NCBI GenBank assembly: GCA_932294295.1
Contig: OW028576.1
Location: 24,993,227 to 25,057,226, forward strand
DNA: 64,000 nucleotides
Source: Alitta virens
Taxonomy: Eukaryota > Annelida > Polychaeta > Phyllodocida > Nereididae
Direction of reading: 5' to 3'
The number at the start of each line of letters is the position of its first letter. Positions within the stretch are counted from its first letter, which is position 1. Of this stretch, positions 11,826 to 23,249 are shown one piece after another. Made by a program: the position numbers and the translations under genes. Under the pieces are notes generated by a model. The model was not told where the DNA came from, ran no database searches, and saw nothing but the letters and a program-made list of their open reading frames with translations.

Positions 11826-14172
11826 ATGGCTGATTACAAGCTGACTTACTTTGATGGCCGAGGTCGAGTGGAGGTCATCCGATACATTTTTGCAGTTGCC
11901 GGTGTGGACTACGAGGACATTCGCTTCAAGGATTTGCCAGAATGGTTTGCAAAGAAAGCTGGTAAGTTGTTCATTAAACGACAAAAACAAGTTGCTTTAT
12001 CATATATTAACGTTGAAAGACATGTGATGTTAGTAACACAGCTATACTTCTTTTCAGAATTTGATGCCCCTTTCGGACAACTACCTGTGATTGACATTGA
12101 TGGAGTTCGATATTGTCAGACTTTAGCAATCGCAAGATACTTAGCCAATAAATATGGTAAGACCAGAAAATGAATGTGATAACTTGCTGTATAAATGTAT
12201 TAAGAACTGTAGGCCGCACATCTCACACATTAGATGAGGATGTTAGTATTAATTCACTGAAATAACCAGTGCAGACATGGAAATGGCAGCCCTCCAAGGC
12301 AAGTTCTTGTCACTCGCCAGGGACCTTTGCACTTGACATTTAATTTTGTTCCTAGGAAGGATATAAATGGAAAAAAATGTTAGTTTTACTTCTTCATTGG
12401 TACAAACATTGGCACCACTGGAGCAATGAAATCAAATAATTTATATAAATATGCTTTAGCAAACCATTTTAGTTTAGTGTCTCCTACTCAGGATATTACT
12501 CATACCAATTCATTTATTCCTCTACAGATCTCGCTGGAGATGACCCCCTACAGAACCTTCAATGCGACATGATTGTGGATTGTTGTGTGGATTTAAAATT
12601 TCCGATTACACAGACACTATACGAACAGGATGAGACAAAAAAGGTTAGTCTGATAGAACACTCATGTTTTCATGATTTCCGCTAAGTATTAATTCACAAC
12701 CTGTACTGTTAGAATTAGCAGGTAAGGTGAGGTATATTATTTAATGGAGTGTAAACATGTGAGGTCATTCAACTCAGGTATTGGATAGCTTGACAGACAT
12801 GACTGCTGGAGTATTCTTTGCACAGAGCCTTGTTTGAGGTCTTCACCTAGTGTTACTGCCTGGCCATAAGGAGGCCCAAGACTTTGAAGAGTTGCTGAAA
12901 TTAGAACTATTTTATAATATGCAAAAGCTGCAATAACAAAACATACATGCTTATACCACTCATATATGTTCAGTGCAATTTACCCTGAATTAGAAACCAA
13001 AGAACTTGTCTCATCAAGTTGCAAAATCAAAAAGAACTTTTGCAGGCAGCTATGAAGAAGAAGTATGAAGAAGAACAGATGCCTGATTTCTTGTTGAAGA
13101 TGGAGAAGCTTCTGATGCAGAATCAGTCAGGAGATGGGTGGTTTGTTGGAGACAAGGTGAGATGGAAAAAGATGAATATAGTACTTTATTGACATCTGGT
13201 ATGAACAAAACGGGTAAATTGCCTCAAGAGGTGATTGTTGTTGTTTTTTTGTGTAACTTTGTTCAGACTGACAAATTGAGATATTATCAAGAAGAATTAT
13301 TGGCCAAAACAGTAATTAAATATTGAGCTTTACCCAGACTGCATTTAGGCCAATGTAAACATACATCTACAATCTTCATTCTTGCAAATGCTGCAGGCAG
13401 TGTGCTGGAACAAGACTTTGGTCTTAAGCTCCGCTAAATTGAGGTCAGACAGACTGTCAATTACTGCATGCCGTTTATCTTGGCTGTCCAGATGTCTGTT
13501 CATGGAGAAGTTACATGAAATGCAGACGTTCCAGACGTGTACGATTTAGGCATGACTGAGATGTTCAGTTGTATGATGTCTGTTACTGCACTAAAGCCAT
13601 ACAGACTGTCTCTAACATCAGATTCTGCCTTTAAGTTATATGCTGATCCAGACATCTATACAGTGCGCATTTCTCATACATTCAGACACTGCAGATGTTT
13701 GATGGCCAAAATGGGCCATTTATTTGTAAAAGACCAGCTGCCAGTGGCAAAAGTAATGATGACATGATAAGGGAATTTGAATCATGTCACCCATATACCT
13801 TAGGATGGGTCTTTAAAATACATGATATAGCTGCTGAGTACAACACACCAACGAGTTTAACTACTCATGTGAAAACTGTAGCACATATATGGTGTCTTGG
13901 TTAGGTGACTGTTTATTTTGTCGGCCATGCATAACTTTGCATTAAATGGCAGTTCCTGGTTCACAGAAATTTTAACAAATTTCACTTCTCTCTTAATTTC
14001 TCAGATGACTTGGGCAGACTTGATGTTCTTTGACAGCATCTCCTGGAGTAACACTTTGGAGGTCAAGGTCAACCTGGAACCTGTTCCTAAGCTACAAGCT
14101 CTTCTGGAAAAGGTTAAAGGTCATCCCAAGATCAAGGACTGGATGGAAAGAAGACCCAATACCCAATACTGA
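11826..14172 (+). CDS. Sigma-class glutathione S-transferase (5 exons)
   Basis: Conjugates glutathione to electrophiles; sigma-class relatives include prostaglandin D synthases. Coding exons by GT/AG sites and frame: 11826-11961, 12058-12156, 12528-12643, 13046-13156, 14005-14172. They total 630 nt and encode 209 residues, about the usual length. The N-terminal thioredoxin-like domain starts [17 protein letters not shown] with the expected catalytic Tyr8. Exon 2 supplies the glutathione-site stretch LPVIDIDG...[14 protein letters not shown], the family's Q-S/T-x-A-I-x-R-Y-L motif. Exons 3-5 give the helical C-terminal domain and end [19 protein letters not shown]. All exon phases join without a break, so the gene looks functional. 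The start is the first ATG, in a good context (CCAAG before it). Non-coding exons upstream are possible because 'aattccag' precedes the ATG by 13 bases. Confidence 0.92.
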
Positions 14173-14182
14173 ACTATTGTGA

Positions 14183-14188
14183 AATAAA
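14183..14188 (+). promoter_or_regulatory. Polyadenylation signal AATAAA of GST
   Basis: A canonical hexamer 11 bases after the GST stop codon. Very close to the stop, so a more distal site may also be used. Confidence 0.5.
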
Positions 14189-15845
14189 ACCGAAGTGTCC
14201 TACAATAACATTAAATTTACATGACAAACTGCTAAGAAATTTCACTGGTGAACCATGCATAATCTAACAGAAGACAATCAGATAGCCAAAGATCTAACAA
14301 TGAATATTTTCTGAAACAAAATCAAAGTGTCTTTATTGATATTAAGTATATACCTGTATTGCTATGAAATGTCACATTCAACCAAAAACAAGGAATGGAT
14401 GGAAGGGTGACAAAAAAAACTGAATATCAATTTTTATCTTCTAATAGGGCCACACATCTGGCCCACACATCTGAAACCAACTATACAATTGTCTGTGAAA
14501 AGTTGTGTATGTTACAGTGATTTCAATGGTTTTAAATTTAATTTAAAAAGTTGGTCTGCAAGATGTTCTTGTGGATCATGTATTTTATTGAAAATGTAGT
14601 GCCATGTATCTTTAAAATAATATTCCTTATATAAGCCTTTTTTTTACACTCAGTGTTTTTGTGCCTATATAATGATGCTTTGGTTTTATATGCTCTATCA
14701 ATGGTTTTAACTTAACTTCATGCTATTTAATTTATTTGTCATCTCACTGCTCATTGTACTTTTCATTTGATCATTTCATGAGAGCAAAAAGTTTTACTTA
14801 TGTTTACTGTTTTATTCCTGTCTGACTGTAGATAAACTTTATCTTATATTATTTTATCCTAATGACTTGAGCATCATGTATGACCTGATACACTGTAGAA
14901 ATGCTTTGTCATGATTGAGTGTAAGATATGACATGGTTATGCACAATCTAGGAATGCATGGATCGGTTCAGTCGTGTAAATGTTGAAGTACCTTTGATTG
15001 TATTATCATTATGAAAAAAAATAGATCAACCAAAATTAATGAATGTATGAACACCAAATACCCAATATTAACGAAATAAAGCCCAAGTGTCTTAAAAATA
15101 TGTAATATTATATATTTGCGATATACAGCTTGGATATGCACATTTCATGTATTGCTTCAAACAAAATCAAACCCCAAGAAGCTATAACTAATCGCTATAT
15201 ATTAAAGTCATAAAACAATTATCTCAATTTATATTGCATTTTGTGTTTTGTTTAAGTGTACATTACAAAATATCACATGATTTCATGAAAAATACTTTTT
15301 TGGTTGGTTGGTATAAGAAGTATAAAATTTACTTTTAAATTGAAGGTCTGCATCAAAAAATCTGTAAATATGATCTAGTGTGTCAGTTTCACAGTGAAAT
15401 GTTATCACAAGTTGTTTTTTTTAGCAAGTAACACCAGATGGCAGATCAAGCTGTTGTTTTTTAATTCCCTCTGGTGAGTACTAAACTAATGTAGCAAATG
15501 TTGGACATAATGTCAGTTATTTGCTATGACACCTCTTATAGCCTTATCCAAGAATAATGAAGACAAAAGTGTGAAACATCGCAAGCATAATGACAGTTGA
15601 GTGTAGAATGACCTATGGAGAATTAAATTTTCCATCAAATGGGCTAAATTAATTGTCAGACTGCTTTTACAAACCGATACAGCAATATAAGTTGCCCTTG
15701 TTGCTACAAAGGACAATTTTGTCATTACTTGCATGTGAGGACCATAATTCAGTATTCAACATAGTTGATGTAAAAATCAGATAATGAGTCCTGTTGGCCA
15801 ATAAATGATATTGTTTTTTTTAATTATAATACTAATAATTTGTAA
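14189..15845. other. GST 3' region with a partial duplicate of its end
   Basis: About 15050-15095 resembles 14150-14205: 'atacccaata', then 'aaataaa', then 'aagtgtc'. Further blocks containing 'caaacaaaatcaaa' near 15160 resemble 14310. This suggests an old tandem duplication of the GST gene end. No other gene is seen. Confidence 0.4.
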
Positions 15846-16930
15846 CTACACTATAAGTCAAAAGTATTTAGACACCTTCAGATTTTTCAAATTACTAATA
15901 TGCTTCCATTAAAACTTAGTATTACTACTTACTGTAGTTGCCAAAAATACCAGATAGAAAGACAGAGTCTGTCTTCTATGTTTATTAGAACAATAAATAT
16001 GTCAAACTTTACATTCTTCAAAGTAGCCACATCTGGCATCTATAACAGCAGAACCAATTTGAGGCATTCTTTCAGTGAGGGACATTACATACTGTTCTGA
16101 CAGTTCATTCCTGCTTTGTTGAAGAAGTGTCTAGAGGTGTGCACAACTGGTCAGTTGCTTTGCCTTCACTTTTCAGTCCATTTCATCCCAAACCAGTTCA
16201 ATGGGATTAACATCTGGGGACTGCTGGCCAATTCATGATTTCCAGTCTTCCTTCTCATTCTTTCTTCTTCAGGTAGTTCTGATAAAGGTGGGAGGTGTAT
16301 TTTGGGTCATTGTCTTGAAGAATGAATCCTTGGCCAATGATTAGTTTGCCAGATGGAAGAGCATGTCGATGGAGGATGCTGTGATAGCCCTTCTGGTTGA
16401 GAATGCCATTCATTCTATGCAGATCTCCAACTCTAGATCCAGCAAAACACCCCCAAACCATTGCACTACCTCCCAAGTGCTTTACTGTACTAGTTGTACA
16501 CTCTGGCAACATCCTTTCTTCATAGATGTCAAACTTCGACTCATCGAACCATAAAACCTTGAACCAGTCCACTACTGTCCATTTCCCATGCTTTTTTTGG
16601 CCCACTGAAGTCTCTTTTTCTTATTCACAGGCCTTAGCAAAGGTTTTCTTGCTGAAATGCAGTCTTTTAGGCCAGCTTCCCTCAGTCGTCTTTGCACAGT
16701 GGAGGTAGACACTTTTACATTGTGGATCTCATTGACTTTGGCTTGTATTGCGGTGCACAGAGTCGTTTGTCAAGCAAGCTGGTCACACAAATATACTTCA
16801 CTAGTGCTGGAGTTGTTGATTGGGGCCTACCACTTCTTCTGTTTTGATTTGTGCCAATTTCCTCAATTTTCTTCACTATGCAAGCTACAGTGCTCAGAGT
16901 ATTAGTATTTTGGCAATTATAATTTTATGT
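15846..16930 (-). mobile_element. Dead Tc1-type DNA transposon
   Basis: Minus-strand pieces cover a Tc1 transposase: an N-terminal helix-turn-helix part near 16900-16750 (KKIEEIGTNQNRRSGRPQ), the catalytic core at 16605-16255 (LWFDESKF, VMVWGCFAGS-like, LQDNDPKYTS) and the C-terminal part near 16235-16010 (PDLNPIELVWDEM). Several stops and frameshifts separate them. One end (15849) carries a 'caaaagtatttagacacctt' terminal word. The matching right end is not clear. Non-functional. Confidence 0.8.
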
Positions 16931-18239
16931 AAAATGTTTTGGAATGTATATTTGGACATTTTGTGAAAATGCCTTAAATATGAATTTACATCAATTACAA
17001 GTTTGCTGCACCTGTGTGGTTTTTTTTTTCACCAATTTCAACCTAATGCATAAAACACCCTACAATGAGGCCTTTCATATAATTAGAAATAAAAAGGATA
17101 ATACATCGATTTTTTCATGCAAACTGTTTATTATAAGCTATAAGTCGAACAACACACAATAAAATAAATAATACTAATCTGTCAGCAAAAATCTGCATTC
17201 CACAAGACATACTTTGAGAACTCTATCCTTTATACCAAAATGCAGTTTTTTCATCTTTATCTGCCCGACTAATCATATATTTCCATTGAACCATACATCG
17301 CATATGCATAACTTCACAATGTGCAATATCAATATTGAATGTATTTTCTCAACCAAACCCAGGGTTGCAAAGATATTTGCAGTTATAAATCAGATGACAT
17401 AGTGAAGACTCTTGTCTAGATATTTGAGGAATTTTGCACACTGTAAATAGCTCTCCATGCATGAAATTCACCAAGAAATGTCAAATTCAGACAGGATTCA
17501 GTGTTCCAATCTGGGGAATATGAAGTTTTATTGATGTCCAACAAAGTTAGCGAAGAATCTCCACATGGTTGAGCAGGTGGCAGATACGCGGTGTGAAGCA
17601 ATTGCAGCTCTGTAAAAAATAACATTTATACTCCCTGACCGAACTAAAATTAAGTTAAATCCCTAGTTAGAGAAAGTTAACAAACATTTTAGGTCATTCT
17701 GATGCCAAAAACAAGAAGGATTTAAGCAAACAGACATAGCTCAGCAAGAGTGCACACATCAGTCGACCATTGACATAATGATATTCTACTTTGACAAGAA
17801 TTTTATATTTAATTTATGAATTCTTCATGTTTGTTGACCTTCAAATGAACTGAATTTTACATCCAATTTCAGACTCAACTCGAGAGCAGAGAGAGTTGCT
17901 CCCGAGGACGTGAAGGGATGAATGAATGAATAATTGAATGAATGCATTTTACTGACATGTAGAGGTCACAAAATGCAGGACTCCCATCAGTTAAAGCAAT
18001 CCATCGGCCTTTGGGAGTCCTGGACTGATGTCCTCTGGCTAGTTTCCAAGTACTTGAAATTTGCTGTGAGACTTGCTTGGCTATATATGGCTCAGATAAA
18101 ACCTGCGTGACATTTATGAAATAATCATTGAAAGTATCTGATGATACATGGCAATCTACCAAAGCATGTGCTTCATGTGAAATTTCTCTTTACTACCACA
18201 AAATGCTAGAAAAAAATAAAAACATAACTGTAAAACTAC
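16931..18239. other. Intergenic, no gene recognised
   Basis: AT-rich. A purine-rich block with 'gaatgaatgaat' lies near 17920-17945. A minus-strand frame at 17875-18162 has no recognisable family. Confidence 0.45.
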
Positions 18240-18456
18240 TTACTAGACAAACACAGTTGCTCTTCGCAGATGTGGATGGGTGATTACGGCTTTACATCCT
18301 GTATTTCTGCACCAGTTTGGCTAATTAGGACAGGCAGAGGCCATGGCAATGAGATGATGGAGGAATCAGCCATCCAACTTACGCTCGACCGGGAATCGAA
18401 CCCGGGTTGCTCTTTGCAGAATTGGATTAGGTCTCCAACTGGATCTAAATATAGCA
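18240..18456 (-). mobile_element. tRNA-derived SINE
   Basis: On the minus strand a tRNA-like head occupies about 18456-18383. It has a B-box GGTTCGATTCC (18392-18402) within a paired CCGGG stem and an A-box-like 'agttgg' word upstream. A non-tRNA body follows down to about 18240. There is no proper anticodon arm or acceptor pairing, so it is a SINE rather than a tRNA gene. Confidence 0.6.
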
Positions 18457-18704
18457 CATGCTCACTCATCATGCCTGTGGGTCATTTTCATCTGGACCTT
18501 TGTAATACAAGCATTAGATTATTTCACTGATCATACAGATGCGTTACAGACAACTCAAACAGCTATATATATAAGATCAGGCACCACATCCTTATAAGCC
18601 AGACGTAACATGTGTGATGAACTGCCTAGATTGAGTTTGCGGTCAACTCTAATGACTTTGTTCTGGCTAGATTTTGTCATAAGCATTATTTTACCAATAT
18701 CTAT

Positions 18705-18708
18705 CTTG

Positions 18709-18755
<47 letters not shown>

Positions 18756-18865
18756 ATATCTATTTCATATCAGTCAATCAATCAATCAATGTGTTGTTGT
18801 CTATCTATATCTAATAAATGAATGAATGTATGAATCAATCAATGAATCAATCATTCAATCAATCA
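18705..18865. repeat. TATC and AATC/ATGA microsatellites
   Basis: A long (tatc)n run at about 18706-18758 is followed by short (caat)n and (gaat)n runs to about 18865. Confidence 0.92.
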
Positions 18866-19389
18866 ATTTCCAGGTTAACTAGCTTTATAGTTTATAGCTG
18901 ACCCTACGCTTATATTCAATTATGATTTAGTTATATTTTGAAGATACAACATAAGTCTTCTGTTTGAGAACATTGTCCATTCATGGATTTCTCCATGGTA
19001 TTTAACAACAAAACCTTTTTTTTTTATTCCTTTAGCCCAAACACATGGCATCCACCAAACCCTATGCTGGGGATCTGATTGGCTGGTCATTAAAACTCAG
19101 TTGGATAAATTATAGTGACCTCTAGTGACTCCATGGGCAGACCCACACTTAAGGTCCTTGGGCAGACCCACACTTGGTCATTAACTCAGTGCACAAAACC
19201 ACAGACCGCTTCAGTTAATATAAAAATATTTCGACATGGATAATAGCAACCTTCATGTAAAAAAAACCCTTTCTATTCATGTTGAATCTCTACTACGTGG
19301 ACAGAATTTTTCAAACTCTACTATGTGATTTAGATATAAAGAATATGTGTAGCATGAGATTCAGATGATCAAGCGAGAGATTAAAGCCC
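18866..19389. other. Intergenic with a short duplicated word
   Basis: 'gggcagacccacactt' occurs twice, about 27 bases apart near 19134 and 19161. Nothing else recognised. Confidence 0.4.
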
Positions 19390-19640
19390 CAGTCACACAT
19401 AGCTATTTTAGCCGTAGTGAACCTGTAGAGTGACGTAACGGTTAGGCAACAGCTTTTTTCGCCGGGTTGGCGACGGATTCTGGTGGCAAAAAGAGTTCTA
19501 CGGGTCACTCGGCGGGTTCTACGGGTCACTCGGTGGGTTCTACTGTAGTAGGAGTAATCTGCCGGCTTCCACGGGTAACCCGCCGGCTTTTTGTTACCAG
19601 AGTCAGCGTAGGCAGGGAGGGGGGTTGTATGTACTTTAAA
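19390..19640. repeat. GC-rich block with internal short repeats
   Basis: A sharply GC-richer stretch in AT-rich surroundings. 'ttctacgggtcactcgg' occurs twice in tandem, and 'ccgccgg/gccggc' words pair with each other. Both strands are open for up to 144 codons, but this follows from the repeat composition. It is probably part of a transposable element of unknown type. Confidence 0.45.
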
Positions 19641-19659
19641 AGGCTGCTGCTTCTCTAAT

Positions 19660-20280
19660 ACTAGTCCGATTTTCGTCAAATAATACTGGATTGTAGTACA
19701 GTTTATACTGATTCCATACATGTTTTCGGATCGAAAATAGACCAAATATTAAGCGAGATATTCTATATTAAAGCATAAGTATATAAAAAATCAATAAAAA
19801 ATGAAAATAAAACAATGATAACATTGTGAGACATCATAACATAAGTAATTCAATTCAATTAGCCAAATGTAAAGAAGTCCTTCACAAAGGTTAATTGTCA
19901 TTAGTCAATTGCAATTAACCTGGATTACAGGTTTAATGTCATGTCCTATTCAATTCACAATATAAAAAAAAACACTTTGAACATTACACATATCTAAGTG
20001 TCAATTGTCATTTAGGATAACGGTCATAATGAATTGTATGTAGTCCGATTTTCGTCAAATAAAATTTATATAATAGATAAGGTGAGGAAAATTAATGGAG
20101 CATACTAGGCAAAAAAAAGAATATTCTTGTTAATAAAGTTAGTAATACCTCATAGAGTGTAGATATGTAGATATGTTAATAGAAAGATAGTTATAAGATC
20201 TTCACCTAAAAATACGTTACTATCAATAATTCATTGAATCGTAATCAATAAAAAATTAAAATAAAACAATGATAGAAACT
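19660..20280. repeat. Degenerate direct duplication
   Basis: 'tagtccgattttcgtcaaat' at 19663 recurs at 20041, and an 'aatcaataaaaa...aaaataaaacaatgat' block near 19788 recurs near 20240. The two pairs lie in the same order with similar offset, which suggests an old tandem duplication of about 400 bp. Confidence 0.55.
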
Positions 20281-20830
20281 ATCTATAGATAGATATACTC
20301 TAGTTAGAGTAATAATTTTAGATATTTATTTCATTCTATATAAATTATTAATATTTCGTTCTTGTTGTTGTTTCTGAAAATAATCCAACTGGAATTAAAA
20401 TTGATATTGCATGTTCCATCCATGATCAAAACAAATTATAGACAATCTCCCTCTTTAATATGCATAATAAACAGGAATCAGTTGCAATTCAGAATTTCAA
20501 TTAATTCTTGTGATCAATGATGAAAAAGCATGATTTACCCCATTCTTTGTAACATTCAAAATGCTAATAGCAATCGACAGAACGGTCAGGGCAGATTGCT
20601 ATTACATATATAGGTTAATTGACTTTTACAAAACCCAAGGAACAGTCCTTCCCAATGGCAGGTTGGCAGAATGAGTAGAAATTATTTGCAATAAAGCTCA
20701 TCCAAACATTGTATATATGATGGTCAAAACTATTTGATTGTACACTTTGAAAATGCAAGAGAGAAAAGCATCAGTCCAGCACCCTTTGTACATCTTGCAT
20801 CATGCCAATTTATAATAGCATGATTATAGC
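20281..20830. other. Intergenic, no feature recognised
   Basis: AT-rich sequence without recognisable genes or repeats. Confidence 0.45.
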
Positions 20831-21770
20831 TCACATTCACAGGTGCTCACTTGTCAGTCCAATATTGTTTTGTATTCTTGGGTATTCTCTTTGTGCCAGA
20901 TATTTATAACTTTCACACCAGTACATACAGACTGAGCAGGTTTGCTTTTTTGTATGATCTACTGGTTGTAATTCACCTAAATCAGTCCAGAATGTGTCTC
21001 CACTCTTGGAAAGGAGTGATTTTTGATGTATAGAATTTGTAGCATGTGATTCAGGTGAATCAAGCTAGATATTGGTTAAGTTTCCAAAAAATTACGAATT
21101 GAGAAGTTTGCTTTTGGTATGATCTACATAATCTGATTCATCTAAATCAGTCAAGAATTTTGCTGTGCTCTTGGGTAGTTTTCTTTATGCCAGTTTCCTC
21201 TGAGCCAGATATTGATATATGTCACATAATTACATACTTATAATTTATTCATGTTATATTTGTAGATTTAGGGGGTTTCCTTTTTGTATGATCTACTGTC
21301 TCTGATTCACCTAAATCAGCCCAGAATTTTGTTGTGTTCTTTGGTAATTTTGTATGTGCCAGACATTGATGTCTCACATGATTACATACAAATTGAGCAT
21401 TTTTTCCTTTTGGTATGATCTACTGCCTGTGATTCACCTAAATCAGTCCAAAATTGTGCGCTTTGGATATGAGAATGTTTGTTGTATACGATTCAGGTAA
21501 AGACTGATGAGATTTGCTCTTCATACAACAATGTACTACATTGCCTGTTTGATTTACCTAAATCAGTCTGAAATGTTGCGCCACTCCTTGGCCGGTTCTG
21601 TGAGATTTTGGATGTGTATAAAAGGTTTTGTAGCATGCGATTTAGGTGACTCAGACCAGAGATTGATGTTTCATAAGATTACGGGTTGACCAGGTTTGAG
21701 CAGGTTTGCATTTATATGATCTAAGTTATCTGATTCACCTGAATCAATTAATTGGTTACTCTCTAAAACA
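20830..21770. repeat. Degenerate tandem array, six units of about 115-190 bp
   Basis: The core 'gatctact...gattcacctaaatcag' recurs near 20958, 21122, 21290, 21418, 21530 and 21718, each followed by a 'ccagaatttt' word and a 'gccagatattgatgt' word. Some units also carry an inverted form ('gattcaggtgaatc', 'gatttaggtgactc'), so each period has a short palindromic potential. No coding sense. Confidence 0.7.
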
Positions 21771-21974
21771 GTTTTGTAGTAATTCTCTTTTACAAGTTTA
21801 CTAATATAGCTTGGACTACAATTAATCACATCACATGGCTTTATACCATACTTATTACAAAAAAATCTAAAATATTGTTTGACTTCAATTGAAATAACAA
21901 CAAAAGCCCTTTTTAATTGCAATCTAAAACATATTAGAAGTAGGCATGTCATTTTCTGGATAACATTCTTCCTC

Positions 21975-22012
21975 CATATATATATATATATATAACCCCC
22001 CCCCCCCCCACC
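21975..22012. repeat. (TA)n and poly-C simple repeats
   Basis: A TA run is followed directly by about 13 C residues. Confidence 0.9.
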
Positions 22013-22042
22013 CTTCCCCAACAAAAAAAAATTCTTAAACAA

Positions 22043-22914
22043 AAAACCAATAGAACTATCATATACTTAAGAAATGTTTTTTATACTTATATGGTTGAAA
22101 ATTACTGAAATTTTAGAAATAACGTATGCTCCCTCATTGGGGGCACCACTGCCCATCCAGCATGGCAGCCAAAACAAAGTGTCAGTGATAAGCTCCATAA
22201 ATCGACATTTTTACTTCCAACACAAATCAACAAGTCTTCAGAGAGTGAAATTGAATGGCTTTGATGTTGAAATAATAGGAAGGATACAAAACTGTGTTTG
22301 CTGAAGTAATAAGAAAAGCTCTCTTTAAAAAAGAGACCTGTATCAGAACTGGTTGAAATAGTCTAGACAAGGGGTAAAATGATTTATTTTGTATAGACTA
22401 GAGGGTAATAGCTGCAGATATTGACAAGGTAACATGTCATTTCAAACTATTACAATCAAATAGTATTTCATATATATTTATCTTGTTTTTATGATATTTG
22501 CTTTAAATTTACTCTACCTCTACCTAGGGGGGGGCAACCTCTATGGGGGGGGGAATGAAAGTCTGACTGAAAGAGGTTCCTGTCAGTCATTCATAGAAAA
22601 TGCCTAGTAATTAAGGCTACTACTTGGAGGAGGTTGGGTGGCCCCAATGTCCCTCCCTTGATCCCAGGGCCTAAAATATTTTTACTATTCAGAAAAATGA
22701 CATTGCAAATCTATTGGTACAATTCAGAATTTAGAAGGCTATATTAGAACTATTGCAATAAATATCTGATTAACATTCACTGAAATGTCAGTTGCAGTAA
22801 ATATAATAACTTGGTTGACAAGAAGAGAACATTAACCAGTTTACCACTATGGACCTACATTAGCTTGGTACTACATAATCTGACATTTTAAAGAGTCCAA
22901 ACCTTATGTTAAGG
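22043..22914. other. Left host flank of the Polinton
   Basis: AT-rich intergenic DNA with two short G-runs near 22528 and 22545. No gene recognised. Confidence 0.5.
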
Positions 22915-22920
22915 CCTATG
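22915..22920. other. Target-site duplication CCTATG (left)
   Basis: The six bases immediately left of the element. The same six bases follow its right end at 48877-48882. A 6-bp duplication is the known signature of Polinton integrase. Confidence 0.93.
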
Positions 22921-23151
22921 AGTAGTAGGGAAAGTGGTCGCGAGTGTCTTAATGTTTTATTGTAGTTTATTTTCAGTCGGATTTTTGGCTACTACGGGGG
23001 TCCGACCGCGTTCGGTCATTAACATGCTCGGTAATGGGGTCCCCCTCGGGCGTTTGGAGCTGTTTTACCAGTCCCTGTTTTTTCCTCGTGGAGAAGTATA
23101 GGTCGCAAGTGCGCTCTTATTTTTAACTAATCTATTTCTCTTCGGTTTTTT
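22921..23151 (+). repeat. Left terminal inverted repeat of the Polinton
   Basis: Matches the reverse complement of 48676-48876 with few mismatches. It is longer by an 18-base GC-rich insertion near 23000 and a few bases near 23040. Confidence 0.95.
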
Positions 23152-23176
23152 AGAAAGCTAACATATCCACACACAC

Positions 23177-23200
23177 TCAATGCATTAATGCAGACATTAC
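23177..23200 (+). repeat. Subterminal 24-bp inverted repeat (left)
   Basis: A perfect 24-base reverse-complement match to 48506-48529, inside the terminal repeats and separated from them by unrelated sequence on both sides. Confidence 0.85.
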
Positions 23201-23249
23201 ATGATGTTTATAATACTAATTTCATACTGTTCAGTGCTATGACATATTG

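Noticed and set aside
11529..11990. Minus-strand ORF of 153 codons over the GST start
   Set aside because: It is opened by the GATA/GACA microsatellite and overlaps a well-supported exon on the other strand.
18383..18456. tRNA gene
   Set aside because: The T-arm is good, but there is no acceptor-stem pairing or normal anticodon arm, and a non-tRNA body follows. Better explained as a SINE head.
19311..19745. Minus-strand ORF of 144 codons with TRRTRRVTRRT
   Set aside because: The residues come from short GC-rich tandem repeats read in one frame. Composition is not protein-like.
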